This document shows positions 39,401-51,534 of a DNA stretch of 64,000 nt, in pieces. Made by a program: the position numbers and the translations under genes. The DNA comes from Calliopsis andreniformis (lineage: Eukaryota > Arthropoda > Insecta > Hymenoptera > Andrenidae). The notes beneath the pieces were generated by a model. It saw nothing but the letters and a program-made list of their open reading frames with translations, ran no database searches and was not told where the DNA came from. Position 1 is the first letter of the stretch. Every line of letters begins with the position of its first letter. Location: NCBI RefSeq assembly GCF_051401765.1, contig NW_027480449.1, forward strand, positions 5,084,001 to 5,148,000, in the 5' to 3' direction.

Positions 39401-41942
39401 TGAGGATTGAGGTTTGAGGACTGAGGACAGAGGATTGAGGATCGAGAGTTGGGGATTGAGGATTGAGGATTGAGGATTGAGGATTGAGAATTGAGGATTG
39501 ATGATTGAGGGTTGAAAATTGAATATTGAGGATTGATGATTGAGGATTGATGATTAAGGATTGAGGATGGAGGATGAGGACTGAGGGTTGAGGATTGAGG
39601 TTTGAGGACTGAGGACTGAGGATTGAGGATTGAGAATTGAGGATTGAGGGTTGAGCATTGAAGATTGAGGATTGGGTATTGAGGACTGAACATTGAGGAT
39701 TGTGGAATCAGGTTTGAAGGTTGAATATTGATGAATGAATATTAACGATTGAGGATTGAGTGTTGTGGATTGAGGACGAGGAATGAGGGTTGAGTATTGA
39801 TACTTGAGGGCTGAGGATTGAGGATTGAGGATTGCGAATTGAGGATTGAAGATTGAGGATTGTGGATTGGGCATTGAGGATTGTAGAAAGAGGATTGAGG
39901 ATTGAGGATTGAGGATTGAGGATTGAAAATTGAGTATTGAGGATTGAAGATTGAGGATTGAGTATTGAGGATTGAGGATTGAGGATTGAAGATTGAGTAT
40001 TGAGGATTAAAGATTGAGGTTTGAGGATTGAGTATTGAGGATTGAGGATTGAGGATTGAAAATTGAGTATTGAGGATTGAAGATTGAGGATTGAGTATTG
40101 AGGATTGAGGATTGAGGATTGAAGATTGAGAATTAAGGATTGAAGATTGTGGATTGAGGATCTAGGGTTGGAGATTGATTATTGAGGATTGAAGATTGAG
40201 GACTGAGAATTGAGGATTGAGGATTGACAATTGAGGATGAGGACTGAGGCTTGAGGATTGAGGTTTGAGGAATGGGGATTGAGGGTTGAGGGTTGAGGAT
40301 TCAGGATTGAGGATTGAGGATTGAGTATTGAAGATTGAGTATTGATGCCTGAGGATTGAGGATTGATGATTGAGGATTGAGGATTGGAGATTGAATATTG
40401 AGTACTGAGGATTGAAGATTGAGGATTGAGGATTGAGGATTGAGGATGGAGGATGAGGGCTGAGGGTTGAGGATTGAGGTTTGAGTATTGAATCCTGAGA
40501 ATTCAGGATATTCTATTGAGTATTGAGAATTGAGGATTGATGGTTGAGTACTGAGGACTGAGGAATGAGGATTGAAGGTTGAGTATTGAGGATTTAGAAT
40601 TGAGGTTTGAGGACTGATGATTGAGGATTGAAGATTGAGTATTGAGGATTGAAGATTGAGGATTGAGGATTGAGGATTGAGGATTGAGGATGATGTCTGA
40701 GGGTTGAGGATTGAGGTTTGAGGACTGCGGACAGAGGATTGAGGACTGAGGATTGAGGATGACGGCTGAGGGTCGGGGATTGAGGTTTGGCGGCTGAGGA
40801 CTGAGGATTGAGGATTGAGAATTAAGGATTGTTGATAGAGGACTGAAGATTGAGGATTGGGTATTGAGGATCGAAGAATGAGGATTGAGGATTGAGGATT
40901 GAGGATTGAGGGTTGAGGATCTAGGATTGGAGATTGATTATTGAGGATTGAAGATTGGGGATTGAGGATTGAGGATTGAGTATCTAGGATTGGAGATTGA
41001 TTATTGAGGATTGAAGATTGGGGGTTGGGGATTGAGGATTGAGGATCTAGGATTGGAGATTGATTATTGAGGATTGAAGATTGAGGATTGAGGATTGAGG
41101 ATTGAAAATTGAGGATTGAGGATTGAGGATTGAGGATTGAGGATGGAGGATTGAGTATTGAAGATTGGGTATTGATCACTGAGGATTGAGGATTGAGGTT
41201 TGAGGACTGAGGATTGAGGAATGAAGATTGAGTATTGAGGATTGATGGCTGAGGATTGAGGATTGAGGATTGAGGATCGAGGATTGAGTAATGATGATTG
41301 AGGATTGATGATTGAGGATTGAAGATTGAGGATTGGGTATTGAGGATTGAGCGTTGAGGTTTGAGGACTGATGGCTGAGGATTGAGGATTGAGGATTGAG
41401 GGTTGAGGATTGAGGATTGAAGATTGAGGATTGGGGACTGAGGATTGAAGATTCAGTATTGAGGATTGAGGATTGAGGATTGAGGATTGAGGATTGAAGA
41501 TTCAGTATTGACGATTGAAGATTGAGGATTGAGGATTGAGGGTTGAAGATTGAGTATTGAGGATAGAAGATTCAGGATTGAGGATTGAGGATTGAGGATT
41601 GAGGATTGAGGATTGAAGATTGATGACTGGGGATTGAGGATTGAGCATTGAGGATTGAAGATTGAATATTGACGATTGAAGATTGAGGATTGAGGATTGA
41701 GTGTTGTGGATTGAAGATTGAGTATTGAGGATTGATTGCTGAGGATTGAGGATTGAGGATTGAGGATCGAGGATTGAGTAATGATGATTGAGGATTGAGA
41801 ATTGAGGATTGATGATTGAGGGTTGAAAATTGAATATTGAGGATTGATGATTGAGGATTGATGATTAAGGATTGATGATGGAGGATGAGGGCTGAGGGTT
41901 GAGGATTGAGGTTTGAGGACTGAGGGCTGAGGTTTGAGGATT
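36410..41942 (+). repeat. HOR block F, copy 2 (7,412-bp period)
   Basis: Second copy of 28,995-34,555. Only scattered single-base differences were noticed while aligning by eye. Within it, 39.64-42.41 kb recurs a third time at 48.77-51.53 kb with offset 9,128. Confidence 0.9.
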
Positions 41943-42405
41943 GAGAATTGAGGATTGAGGGTTGGGGATTGAAGATTGAGGATTGGGTATTGAGGACTGA
42001 ACATTGAGGATTGTGGATTCAGGATTGAAGGTTGAATATTGATGAATGAATATTAACGATTGAGGATTGAGTGTTGTGGATTGAGGACGAGGAATGAGGG
42101 TTGAGTATTGATACTTGAGGGCTGAGGATTGAGGATTGAGGATTGCGAATTGAGGATTGAAGATTGAAGATTGAGGATTGGGCATTGAGGATTGTAGAAA
42201 GAGGATTGAGGATTGAGGATTGAGGATTGAGGATTGAAAATTGAGTATTGAGGATTGAAGATTGAGGATTGAGTATTGAGGATTGAGGATTGAGGATTGA
42301 AGATTGAGTATTGAGGATTAAAGATTGAGGATTGAGGATTGAGGATTGAGGATTGAGGATTGAAGATTGAGGATTGAGGATTGAGGATTGAGGATTGAGG
42401 ATTGA

Positions 42406-43370
42406 GGATTGAGGATCTAGGATTGGAGATTGATTATTGAGGATTGAAGATTGAGGACTGAGGGTTGAGGATTGAGGTTTGAGGAATGAGGATTGAGGAT
42501 TGAGGATTGAGTATTGAAGATTGAGTATTCATGCCTGAGGATTGGGGATTGAGTATTGGGGATTGAACATTGAGTACTGAGGATTGAAGATTGAGGATTC
42601 AGGATTGAGGATTGAGAATGGAGGATGAGGGCTGAGGGTTGAGGATTGAGGTTTGAGTAGTGAATCCTGAGAATTCAGGATATTCTATTGAGTATTGAGA
42701 ATTGTGGATTGATGGTTGAGAACTGAGGACTGAGGATTAAGGATTGAAGGTTGAGTATTGAGGATTCAGAATTGAGGTTTGAGGACCGAGGATTGAGGGT
42801 TGAAGATTGAGTATTGAGGATTGAATTTTGAGGATTGAGGATTGAGGATTGAGGATTGAGGATCTAGGATTGGAGATTGATTATTGTGGATTGAAGATTG
42901 GGGATTGAGGATTGAGGATTGAGGATCTAGGATTGGAGATTGAAGATTGAGGATGGAGGATTGAGGGTTGAGGATTGAGGACGAGGACTGACGGTTGAGG
43001 ATTGAGGTTTGAGGATTGAGGATTGAGGACTGAGGATTGAGGATTGAGGATTGAGCATTGAGGATTGAAGATTGAGGACTGGCGATTGAGGATTGAGGTT
43101 TGAGGATCTAGGATTGGAGATTGATTATTGAGGATTGAAGATTGGGGATTGAGGATTGAGGATTGAGGATCTAGGATTGGAGATTGATTATTGAGGATTG
43201 AATATTGAGGATTGATGATTGAGGATTGAGAATTGAGAATTGAGGATGAGGACTGAGGGATGAGGATTGAGGATTCAAGATTGAGGATTGGGGACTGAGG
43301 ATTGAAGATTCAGTATTGAGGATTGAGGATTGAGGATTGAGGATTGAGGATTGAGGATTGAGGGTTGAGG
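42406..43370 (+). repeat. Mosaic segment with GATCTAGG units and a replaced patch
   Basis: GATCTAGG-TTGGAGATTGATTATT words recur at short spacing here. From GAGGACGAGG at 42,977 the sequence matches 53,039 (offset 10,062) up to GAGGGATGAG (43,255 and 53,317). A short stretch is then replaced by a copy of the GATTCAAGATT word, and the match resumes at GATGATTGGG (43,374 and 53,512) at offset 10,138. Confidence 0.7.
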
Positions 43371-43403
43371 ATTGATGATTGGGTATTGAAGATTAAGTAT
43401 TGA

Positions 43404-46400
43404 TCACTGTGGATTGAGGATTGAAGATTGAGGATTGGGTATTGAGGAATGAGCGTTGAGGTTTGAGGACTGAGGGCTGAGGATTGAGGATTGAGGATTG
43501 AGGGTTGAGGATTGAGGATTCAAGATTGAGGATTGGGGACTGAGGATTGAAGATTCAGTATTGAGGATTGAGGATTGAGGATTGAGGATTGAGGATTGAA
43601 GATTCAGTATTGACGATTGAAGATTGAGGATTGAGGATTGAGAATTGAGGATTGATGATTGAGGGTTGAAAATTGAATATTGAGGATTGATGATTGAGGA
43701 TTGATGATTAAGGATTGAGGATGGAGGATGAGGGCTGAGGGTTGAGGGTTGAGGTTTGAGGACTGAGGACTGAGGATTGAGGATTGAGAATTGAGGATTG
43801 AGGGTTGGGGATTGAAGATTGAGGATTGGGTATTGAGGACTGAACATTGAGGATTGTGGATTCAGGATTGAAGGTTGAATATTGATGAATGAATATTAAC
43901 GATTGAGGATTGAGTGTTGTGGATTGAGGACGAGGAATGAGGGTTGAGTATTGATACCTGAGGGCGGAGGATTGAGGATTGAGGATTGCGAATCGAGGAT
44001 TGAAGATTGAAGATTGAGGATTGGGCATTGAGGATTGTAGAAAGAGGATTGAGGATTGAGGATTGAGGATTGAGGATTGAAAATTGAGTATTGAGGATTG
44101 AAGATTGAGGATTGAGTATTGAGGATTGAGGATTGAGGATTGAAGATTGAGTATTGAGGATTAAAGATTGAGTATTGAGGATTGAGGACTGAGGATTGAG
44201 GATTGAGGATTGAGCATTGAGGATTGAAGATTGAATATTGACGATTGAAGATTGAGGATTGAGAATTGAGTGTTGTGGATTGAGGACGAGTACTGAGGAT
44301 TGAATATTGAGGATTGATGATTGAGGATTGAGAATTGAGAATTGAGGATGAGGACTGAGGGTTGAGGATTGAGGTTTGAGAAATGAGGATTGAGGATTGA
44401 GGATTGAGGATTGAAGATTGAGTATTGAGAATTCAGGATTGAAGATTGAGGATTGAGGATTGAGGATTGAGGATGAGGACTGAGGGTTGAGAATTTAGGT
44501 TTGAGAAATGAGGATTGAGGATTGAGGATTGAGGATTGAGGGTTGAGGATTGATGATTGGGTATTGAAGATTAAGTATTGATCACTGTGGATTGAGGATT
44601 GAAGATTGAGGATTGGGCATTGAGGATTGAGCGTTGAGGTTTGAGGACTGAGGGCTGAGGATTGAGGATTGAGGATTGAGGGTTGAGGATTGAGGATTCA
44701 AGATTGAGTATTGGGTACTGAGGATTGAAGATTCAGTATTGAGGATTGAGGATTGAGGATTGAGGATTGAGGATTGAAGATTCAGTATTGACGATTGAAG
44801 ATTGAGGATTGAGGATCGAGAATTGAAGATTGAGTATTGAGGATAGAAGATTCAGGATTGAGGATTGAGGATTGAGGATTGAGGATTCAGGATTGAAGAT
44901 TGATAACTGGGGATTGAGGATTGAGCATTGAGGATTGAAGATTGAATATTGACGATTGAAGATTGAGGATTGAGGATTGAGTGTTGTGGATTGAAGATTG
45001 AGTATTGAGGATTGATGGCTGAGGATTGAGGATTGAGGATTGAGGATCGAGGATTGAGTAATGATGATTGAGGATTGAGAATTGAGGATTGATGATTGAG
45101 GGTTGAAAATTGAATATTGAGGATTGATGATTGAGGATTGATGATTAAGGATTGAGGATGGAGGATGAGGGCTGAGGGTTGAGGATTGAGGTTTGAGGAC
45201 TGAGGACTGAGGATTGAGGATTGAGAATTGAGGATTGAGGGTTGGGGATTGAAGATTGAGGATTGGGTATTGAGGACTGAACATTGAGGATTGTGGATTC
45301 AGGATTGAAGGTTGAATATTGATGAATGAATATTAACGATTGAGGATTGAGTGTTGTGGATTGAGGACGAGGAATGAGGGTTGAGTATTGATACTTGAGG
45401 GCGGAGGATTGAGGATTGAGGATTGCGAATTGAGGATTGAAGATTGAAGATTGAGGATTGGGCATTGAGGATTGTAGAAAGAGGATTGAGGATTGAGGAT
45501 TGAGGATTGAGGATTGAAAATTGAGTATTGAGGATTGAAGATTGAGGATTGAGTATTGAGGATTGAGGATTGAGGATTGAAGATTGAGTATTGAGGATTA
45601 AAGATTGAGGATTGAGGATTGAGGATTGAGGATTGAGGATTGAAGATTGAGGATTGAGGATTGAGGATTGAGGATTGAGCATTGAGGATTGAAGATTGAA
45701 TATTGACGATTGAAGATTGAGGATTGAGAATTGAGTGTTGTGGATTGAGGACGAGTACTGAGGGTTGAATATTGATGATTGAGGTCTGAGGATTGAGGAT
45801 TGAGGATCGAAAATTGAGGATTGAGAATTGAGGATTGAGGATTGAGGATTGATGATTGAGTATCGAGGATTGAAGATTGAGGATTGAGGATTGAGGATTG
45901 AGGATTGATGATTGAAGATTGTGTATTGAAGATTGAAGATTGAGGATTGAGGATTGAGGATTGAGGATTGAGGATTGAGGATTGAAGATTGAGGGTTGGG
46001 GATTGAGGATTGACGATTGAGGATTGAGTATTGAGGATTGAGAATTGAGGATTGAGGTTGGAAATTGAGTATTGAGGATTGAAGATTGAGGATTGAGATT
46101 TGATTATTGAATATTGTGGATTGAGTATTGAACCATGAGAATTCAGGATATTCTATTGAGTATTGAGAATTGAGGATTGATCGTTGAGTATTGAGGATTC
46201 ATTGCTGAGGGTTGTATGTTGAATATTGTGGGTTGAGGATTGAGGTTTGGGGACTGAGGACTGTGGATTGAAGACTGAGGGTTGAGGATGAGGGCAGAGG
46301 GTCAGAGATTGAGGTTTGACGACTGAGGATTGAGGACTGAGGATTGAGAATTGAGGATTGATGATTGAGGATTGAAGATTGAGGATTGGGTGTTGAGGAT

Positions 46401-46895
46401 TGAAGAATGAGGATTGAGGATTGAGGATTGAGGATTGAGGATTGAGGATTGAGGATCTAGGATTGGAGATTGATTATTGAGGATTGAAGATTGAGGATTG
46501 AGGATTGAGGATTGAGGATTGAGGATCTAGGATTGGAGATTGACTATTGAGGATTGAAGATTGAGGACTGAGGGTTGAGGATTGAGGTTTGAGGAATGAG
46601 GATTGAGGATTGAGGATTGAGTATTGAAGATTGAGTATTGATGCCTGAGGATTGAGGATTGAGGATTGGGGATTGAACATTGAGTACTGAGGATTGAAGA
46701 TTGAGGATTGAGGATTGAGGATTGAGAATGGAGGATGAGGGCTGAGGGTTGAGGATTGAGGTTTGAGTAGTGAATCCTGAGAATTCAGGATATTCTATTG
46801 AGTATTGAGAATTGAGGAATGATGGTTGAGAACTGAGGACTGAGGATTGAGGATTGAAGGTTGAGTATTGAGGATTCAGAATTGAGGTTTGAGGA
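43404..46895 (+). repeat. HOR block I, copy 1 (13,780-bp offset)
   Basis: Matches 57.0-60.67 kb: offset 13,521 at GACGATTG (43,612 and 57,133), 13,780 from GAATTGAGG (43,642 and 57,422) through GAGCGTTG (44,629 and 58,409) and the cassette at 46,139 (59,919), and 13,773 at the cassette at 46,781 (60,554). The first step is a 259-bp (37-heptamer) deficit in this copy; the last is one heptamer. It contains a cassette pair 642 bp apart. Confidence 0.85.
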
Positions 46896-48770
46896 CTGAG
46901 GATTGAGGGTTGAAGATTGAGTATTGAGGATTGAATTTTGAGGATTGAGGATTGAGGATTGAGGATTGAGGATGATGTCTGAGGGTTGAGGATTGAGGTT
47001 TGAGGACTGAGGACTGAGGATTGTGGACTGAAGACTGAGGATGAGGGCTGAGGGTCGGGGATTGAGGTTTGACGGCTGAGGACTGAGGATTGAGGATTGA
47101 GAATTAAGGATTGTTGATAGAGGATTGAAGATTGAGGATTGGGTATTGAGGACTGAAGAATGAGGATTGAGGATTGAGGATTGAGGGTTGAGGATCTAGG
47201 ATTGGAGATTGATTATTGAGGATTGAAGATTGGGGATTGAGGATTGAGGATTGAGGGTCTAGGATTGGAGATTGATTATTGTGGATTGAAGATTGGGGAT
47301 TGAGGATTGAGGATTGAGGATCTAGGATTGGAGATTGAAGATTGAGGATTGAGGATTGAGGGTTGAGGATTGAGGACGAGGACTGACGGTTGAGGATTGA
47401 GGTTTGAGGATTGAGGATTGAGGACTGAGGATTGCGGATTGAGGATTGAGCATTGAGGATTGAAGATTGAGGACTGGCGACTGAGGATTGAGGTTTGAGG
47501 ATTGGGTATTGAGGATTGAAGAATGAGGATTGAGGATTGAGGATAGAGGATTGAGGTTTGAGGATCTAGGATTGGAGATTGATTATTGAGGATTGAAGAT
47601 TGGGGATTGAGGATTGAGGATTGAGGATCTAAGATTGGAGATTGATTATTGAGGATTGAATATTGAGGATTGATGATTGAGGATTGAAAATTGAGAATTG
47701 AGGATGAGGACTGAGGGTTGAGGATTGAGGTTTGAGAAATGAGGATTGAGGATTGAGGATTGAGGATTGAAGATTGAGTATTGAGAATTCAGGATTGAAG
47801 ATTGAGGATTGAGGATTGAGGATTGAGGATGAGGACTGAGGGTTGAGAATTTAGGTTTGAGAAATGAGGATTGAGGATTGAGGATTGAGGATTGAAGATT
47901 GAGTATTGAGAATTCAGGATTGAAGATTGAGGATTGAGGATTGAAGATTGAGGATTGAGGATTGAGGATTGAAAATTGAGGATTGAGGATTGAGGATTGA
48001 GGATTGAGGATGGAGGATTGAGTATTGAAGATTGAGTATTGATCACTGAGGATTGAGGATTGAGGTTTGAGGACTGAGGATTGAGGAATGAAGATTGTGT
48101 ATTGAGGATTGATGGCTGAGGATTGAGGATTGAGGATTGAGGATCGAGGATTGAGTAATGATGATTGAGGATTGATGATTGAGGATTGAAGATTGAGGAT
48201 TGGGTATTGAGGATTGAGCGTTGAGGTTTGAGGACTGAGGGCTGAGGGTTGAGGATTGAGGATTGAGGGTTGAGGATTGAGGATTGAAGATTGAGGATTG
48301 GGGACTGAGGATTGAAGATTCAGTATTGAGGATTGAGGATTGAGGATTGAGGATTGAGGATTGAGGATTGAGGATTGAAGATTGAAAATTGAGGATTGAA
48401 GATTGAGGATTGAGGATTGAGGGTTGAGGATGGAGGATGAGGGCTGAGGGTTGAGGATTGAGGTTTGAGGACTGAGGACTGAGGATTGAGGATCGAGAGT
48501 TGAGGATTGAGGATTGAGGATTGAGGATTGAGAATTGAGGATTGATGATTGAGGGTTGAAGATTGAATATTGAGGATTGAAGATTGAGGATTGATGATTA
48601 AGGATTGAGGATGGAGGATGAGGGCTGAGGGTTGGGGATTGAGGTTTGAGGACTGAGGACTGAGGACTGAGGATTGGGAATTGAGGATTGAGGGTTGAGG
48701 ATTGAAGATTGAGGATTGGGTATTGAGGATTGAAGAATGAGGATTGAGGATTGAGGATTGAGAATTGAGG
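46896..48770 (+). repeat. HOR block O, copy 1 (offset 7,222, then about 6,840)
   Basis: Matches 54.1-55.6 kb: GATCTAGG near 47,192 and 54,414, near 47,562 and 54,784, and GAATTC at 47,785 and 55,007 (all 7,222). After about 47,890 this copy has roughly 380 extra bases resembling the 41-kb area, and the match resumes near 48,377 at offset 6,837 and later 6,845. Confidence 0.8.
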
Positions 48771-51534
48771 ATTGAGGGTTGAGCATTGAAGATTGAGGAT
48801 TGGGTATTGAGGACTGAACATTGAGGATTGTGGAATCAGGTTTGAAGGTTGAATATTGATGAATGAATATTAACGATTGAGGATTGAGTGTTGTGGATTG
48901 AGGACGAGGAATGAGGGTTGAGTATTGATACTTGAGGGCTGAGGATTGAGGATTGAGGATTGCGAATTGAGGATTGAAGATTGAGGATTGAGGATTGGGC
49001 ATTGAGGATTGTAGAAAGAGGATTGAGGATTGAGGATTGAGGATTGAGGATTGAAAATTGAGTATTGAGGATTGAAGATTGAGGATTGAGTATTGAGGAT
49101 TGAGGATTGAGGATTGAAGATTGAGTATTGAGGATTAAAGATTGAGGTTTGAGGATTGAGTATTGAGGATTGAGGATTGAGGATTGAAAATTGAGTATTG
49201 AGGATTGAAGATTGAGGATTGAGTATTGAGGATTGAGGATTGAGGATTGAAGATTGAGAATTAAGGATTGAAGATTGTGGATTGAGGATCTAGGGTTGGA
49301 GATTGATTATTGAGGATTGAAGATTGAGGATTGAGAATTGAGGATTGAGGATTGACAATTGAGGATGAGGACTGAGGCTTGAGGATTGAGGTTTGAGGAA
49401 TGGGGATTGAGGGTTGAGGGTTGAGGATTCAGGATTGAGGATTGAGGATTGAGTATTGAAGATTGAGTATTGATGCCTGAGGATTGAGGATTGATGATTG
49501 AGGATTGAGGATTGGAGATTGAATATTGAGTACTGAGGATTGAAGATTGAGGATTGAGGATTGAGGATTGAGGATGGAGGATGAGGGCTGAGGGTTGAGG
49601 ATTGAGGTTTGAGTATTGAATCCTGAGAATTCAGGATATTCTATTGAGTATTGAGAATTGAGGATTGATGGTTGAGTACTGAGGACTGAGGAATGAGGAT
49701 TGAAGGTTGAGTATTGAGGATTTAGAATTGAGGTTTGAGGACTGATGATTGAGGATTGAAGATTGAGTATTGAGGATTGAATATTGAGGATTGAGGATTG
49801 AGGATTGAGGATTGAGAATGATGTCTGAGGTTTGAGGATTGAGGTTTGAGGACTGCGGACAGAGGATTGAGGACTGAGGATTGAGGATGACGGCTGAGGG
49901 TCGGGGATTGAGGTTTGGCGGCTGAGGACTGAGGATTGAGGATTGAGAATTAAGGATTGTTGATAGAGGACTGAAGATTGAGGATTGGGTATTGAGGATC
50001 GAAGAATGAGGATTGAGGATTGAGGATTGAGGATTGAGGGTTGAGGATCTAGGATTGGAGATTGATTATTGAGGATTGAAGATTGGGGATTGAGGATTGA
50101 GGATTGAGTATCTAGGATTGGAGATTGATTATTGAGGATTGAAGATTGGGGGTTGGGGATTGAGGATTGAGGATCTAGGATTGGAGATTGATTATTGAGG
50201 ATTGAAGATTGAGGATTGAGGATTGAGGATTGAAAATTGAGGATTGAGGATTGAGGATTGAGGATTGAGGATGGAGGATTGAGTATTGAAGATTGAGTAT
50301 TGATCACTGAGGATTGAGGATTGAGGTTTGAGGACTGAGGATTGAGGAATGAAGATTGTGTATTGAGGATTGATGGCTGAGGATTGAGGATTGAGGATTG
50401 AGGATCGAGGATTGAGTAATGATGATTGAGGATTGATGATTGAGGATTGAAGATTGAGGATTGGGTATTGAGGATTGAGCGTTGAGGTTTGAGGACTGAG
50501 GGCTGAGGGTTGAGGATTGAGGATTGAGGGTTGAGGATTGAGGATTGAAGATTGAGGATTGGGGACTGAGGATTGAAGATTCAGTATTGAGGATTGAGGA
50601 TTGAGGATTGAGGATTGAGGATTGAAGATTCAGTATTGACGATTGAAGATTGAGGATTGAGGATTGAGGGTTGAAGATTAAGTATTGAGGATAGAAGATT
50701 CAGGATTGAGTATTGAGGATTGAGGATTGAGGATTGAGGATTGAAGATTGATGACTGGGGATTGAGGATTGAGCATTGAGGATTGAAGATTGAATATTGA
50801 CGATTGAAGATTGAGGATTGAGGATTGAGTGTTGTGGATTGAAGATTGAGTATTGAGGATTGATTGCTGAGGATTGAGGATTGAGGATTGAGGATCGAGG
50901 ATTGAGTAATGATGATTGAGGATTGAGAATTGAGGATTGATGATTGAGGGTTGAAAATTGAATATTGAGGATTGATGATTGAGGATTGATGATTAAGGAT
51001 TGATGATGGAGGATGAGGGCTGAGGGTTGAGGATTGAGGTTTGAGGACTGAGGGCTGAGGTTTGAGGATTGAGAATTGAGGATTGAGGGTTGGGGATTGA
51101 AGATTGAGGATTGGGTATTGAGGACTGAACATTGAGGATTGTGGATTCAGGATTGAAGGTTGAATATTGATGAATGAATATTAACGATTGAGGATTGAGT
51201 GTTGTGGATTGAGGACGAGGAATGAGGGTTGAGTATTGATACTTGAGGGCTGAGGATTGAGGATTGAGGATTGCGAATTGAGGATTGAAGATTGAAGATT
51301 GAGGATTGGGCATTGAGGATTGTAGAAAGAGGATTGAGGATTGAGGATTGAGGATTGAGGATTGAAAATTGAGTATTGAGGATTGAAGATTGAGGATTGA
51401 GTATTGAGGATTGAGGATTGAGGATTGAAGATTGAGTATTGAGGATTAAAGATTGAGGATTGAGGATTGAGGATTGAGGATTGAGGATTGAAGATTGAGG
51501 ATTGAGGATTGAGGATTGAGGATTGAGGATTGAG
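48770..51534 (+). repeat. Third partial copy of block F (9,128-bp offset to 39.64-42.41 kb)
   Basis: Constant offset of 9,128 over about 2.76 kb, checked at the GATTCAGG word (40,298 and 49,426), the cassette (40,499 and 49,627) and the ATTCAGTATT word (41,451 and 50,579). The left end joins block O near 48,770. On the right the partner goes into GATCTAGG and this copy into GAGCATTG near 51,534. Confidence 0.87.

Noticed and set aside
28995..41942. The 7,412-bp pair as a transposon or LTR element
   Set aside because: There are no terminal repeats of another sequence class, no coding region, no target-site duplication visible, and the whole unit is heptamer satellite.
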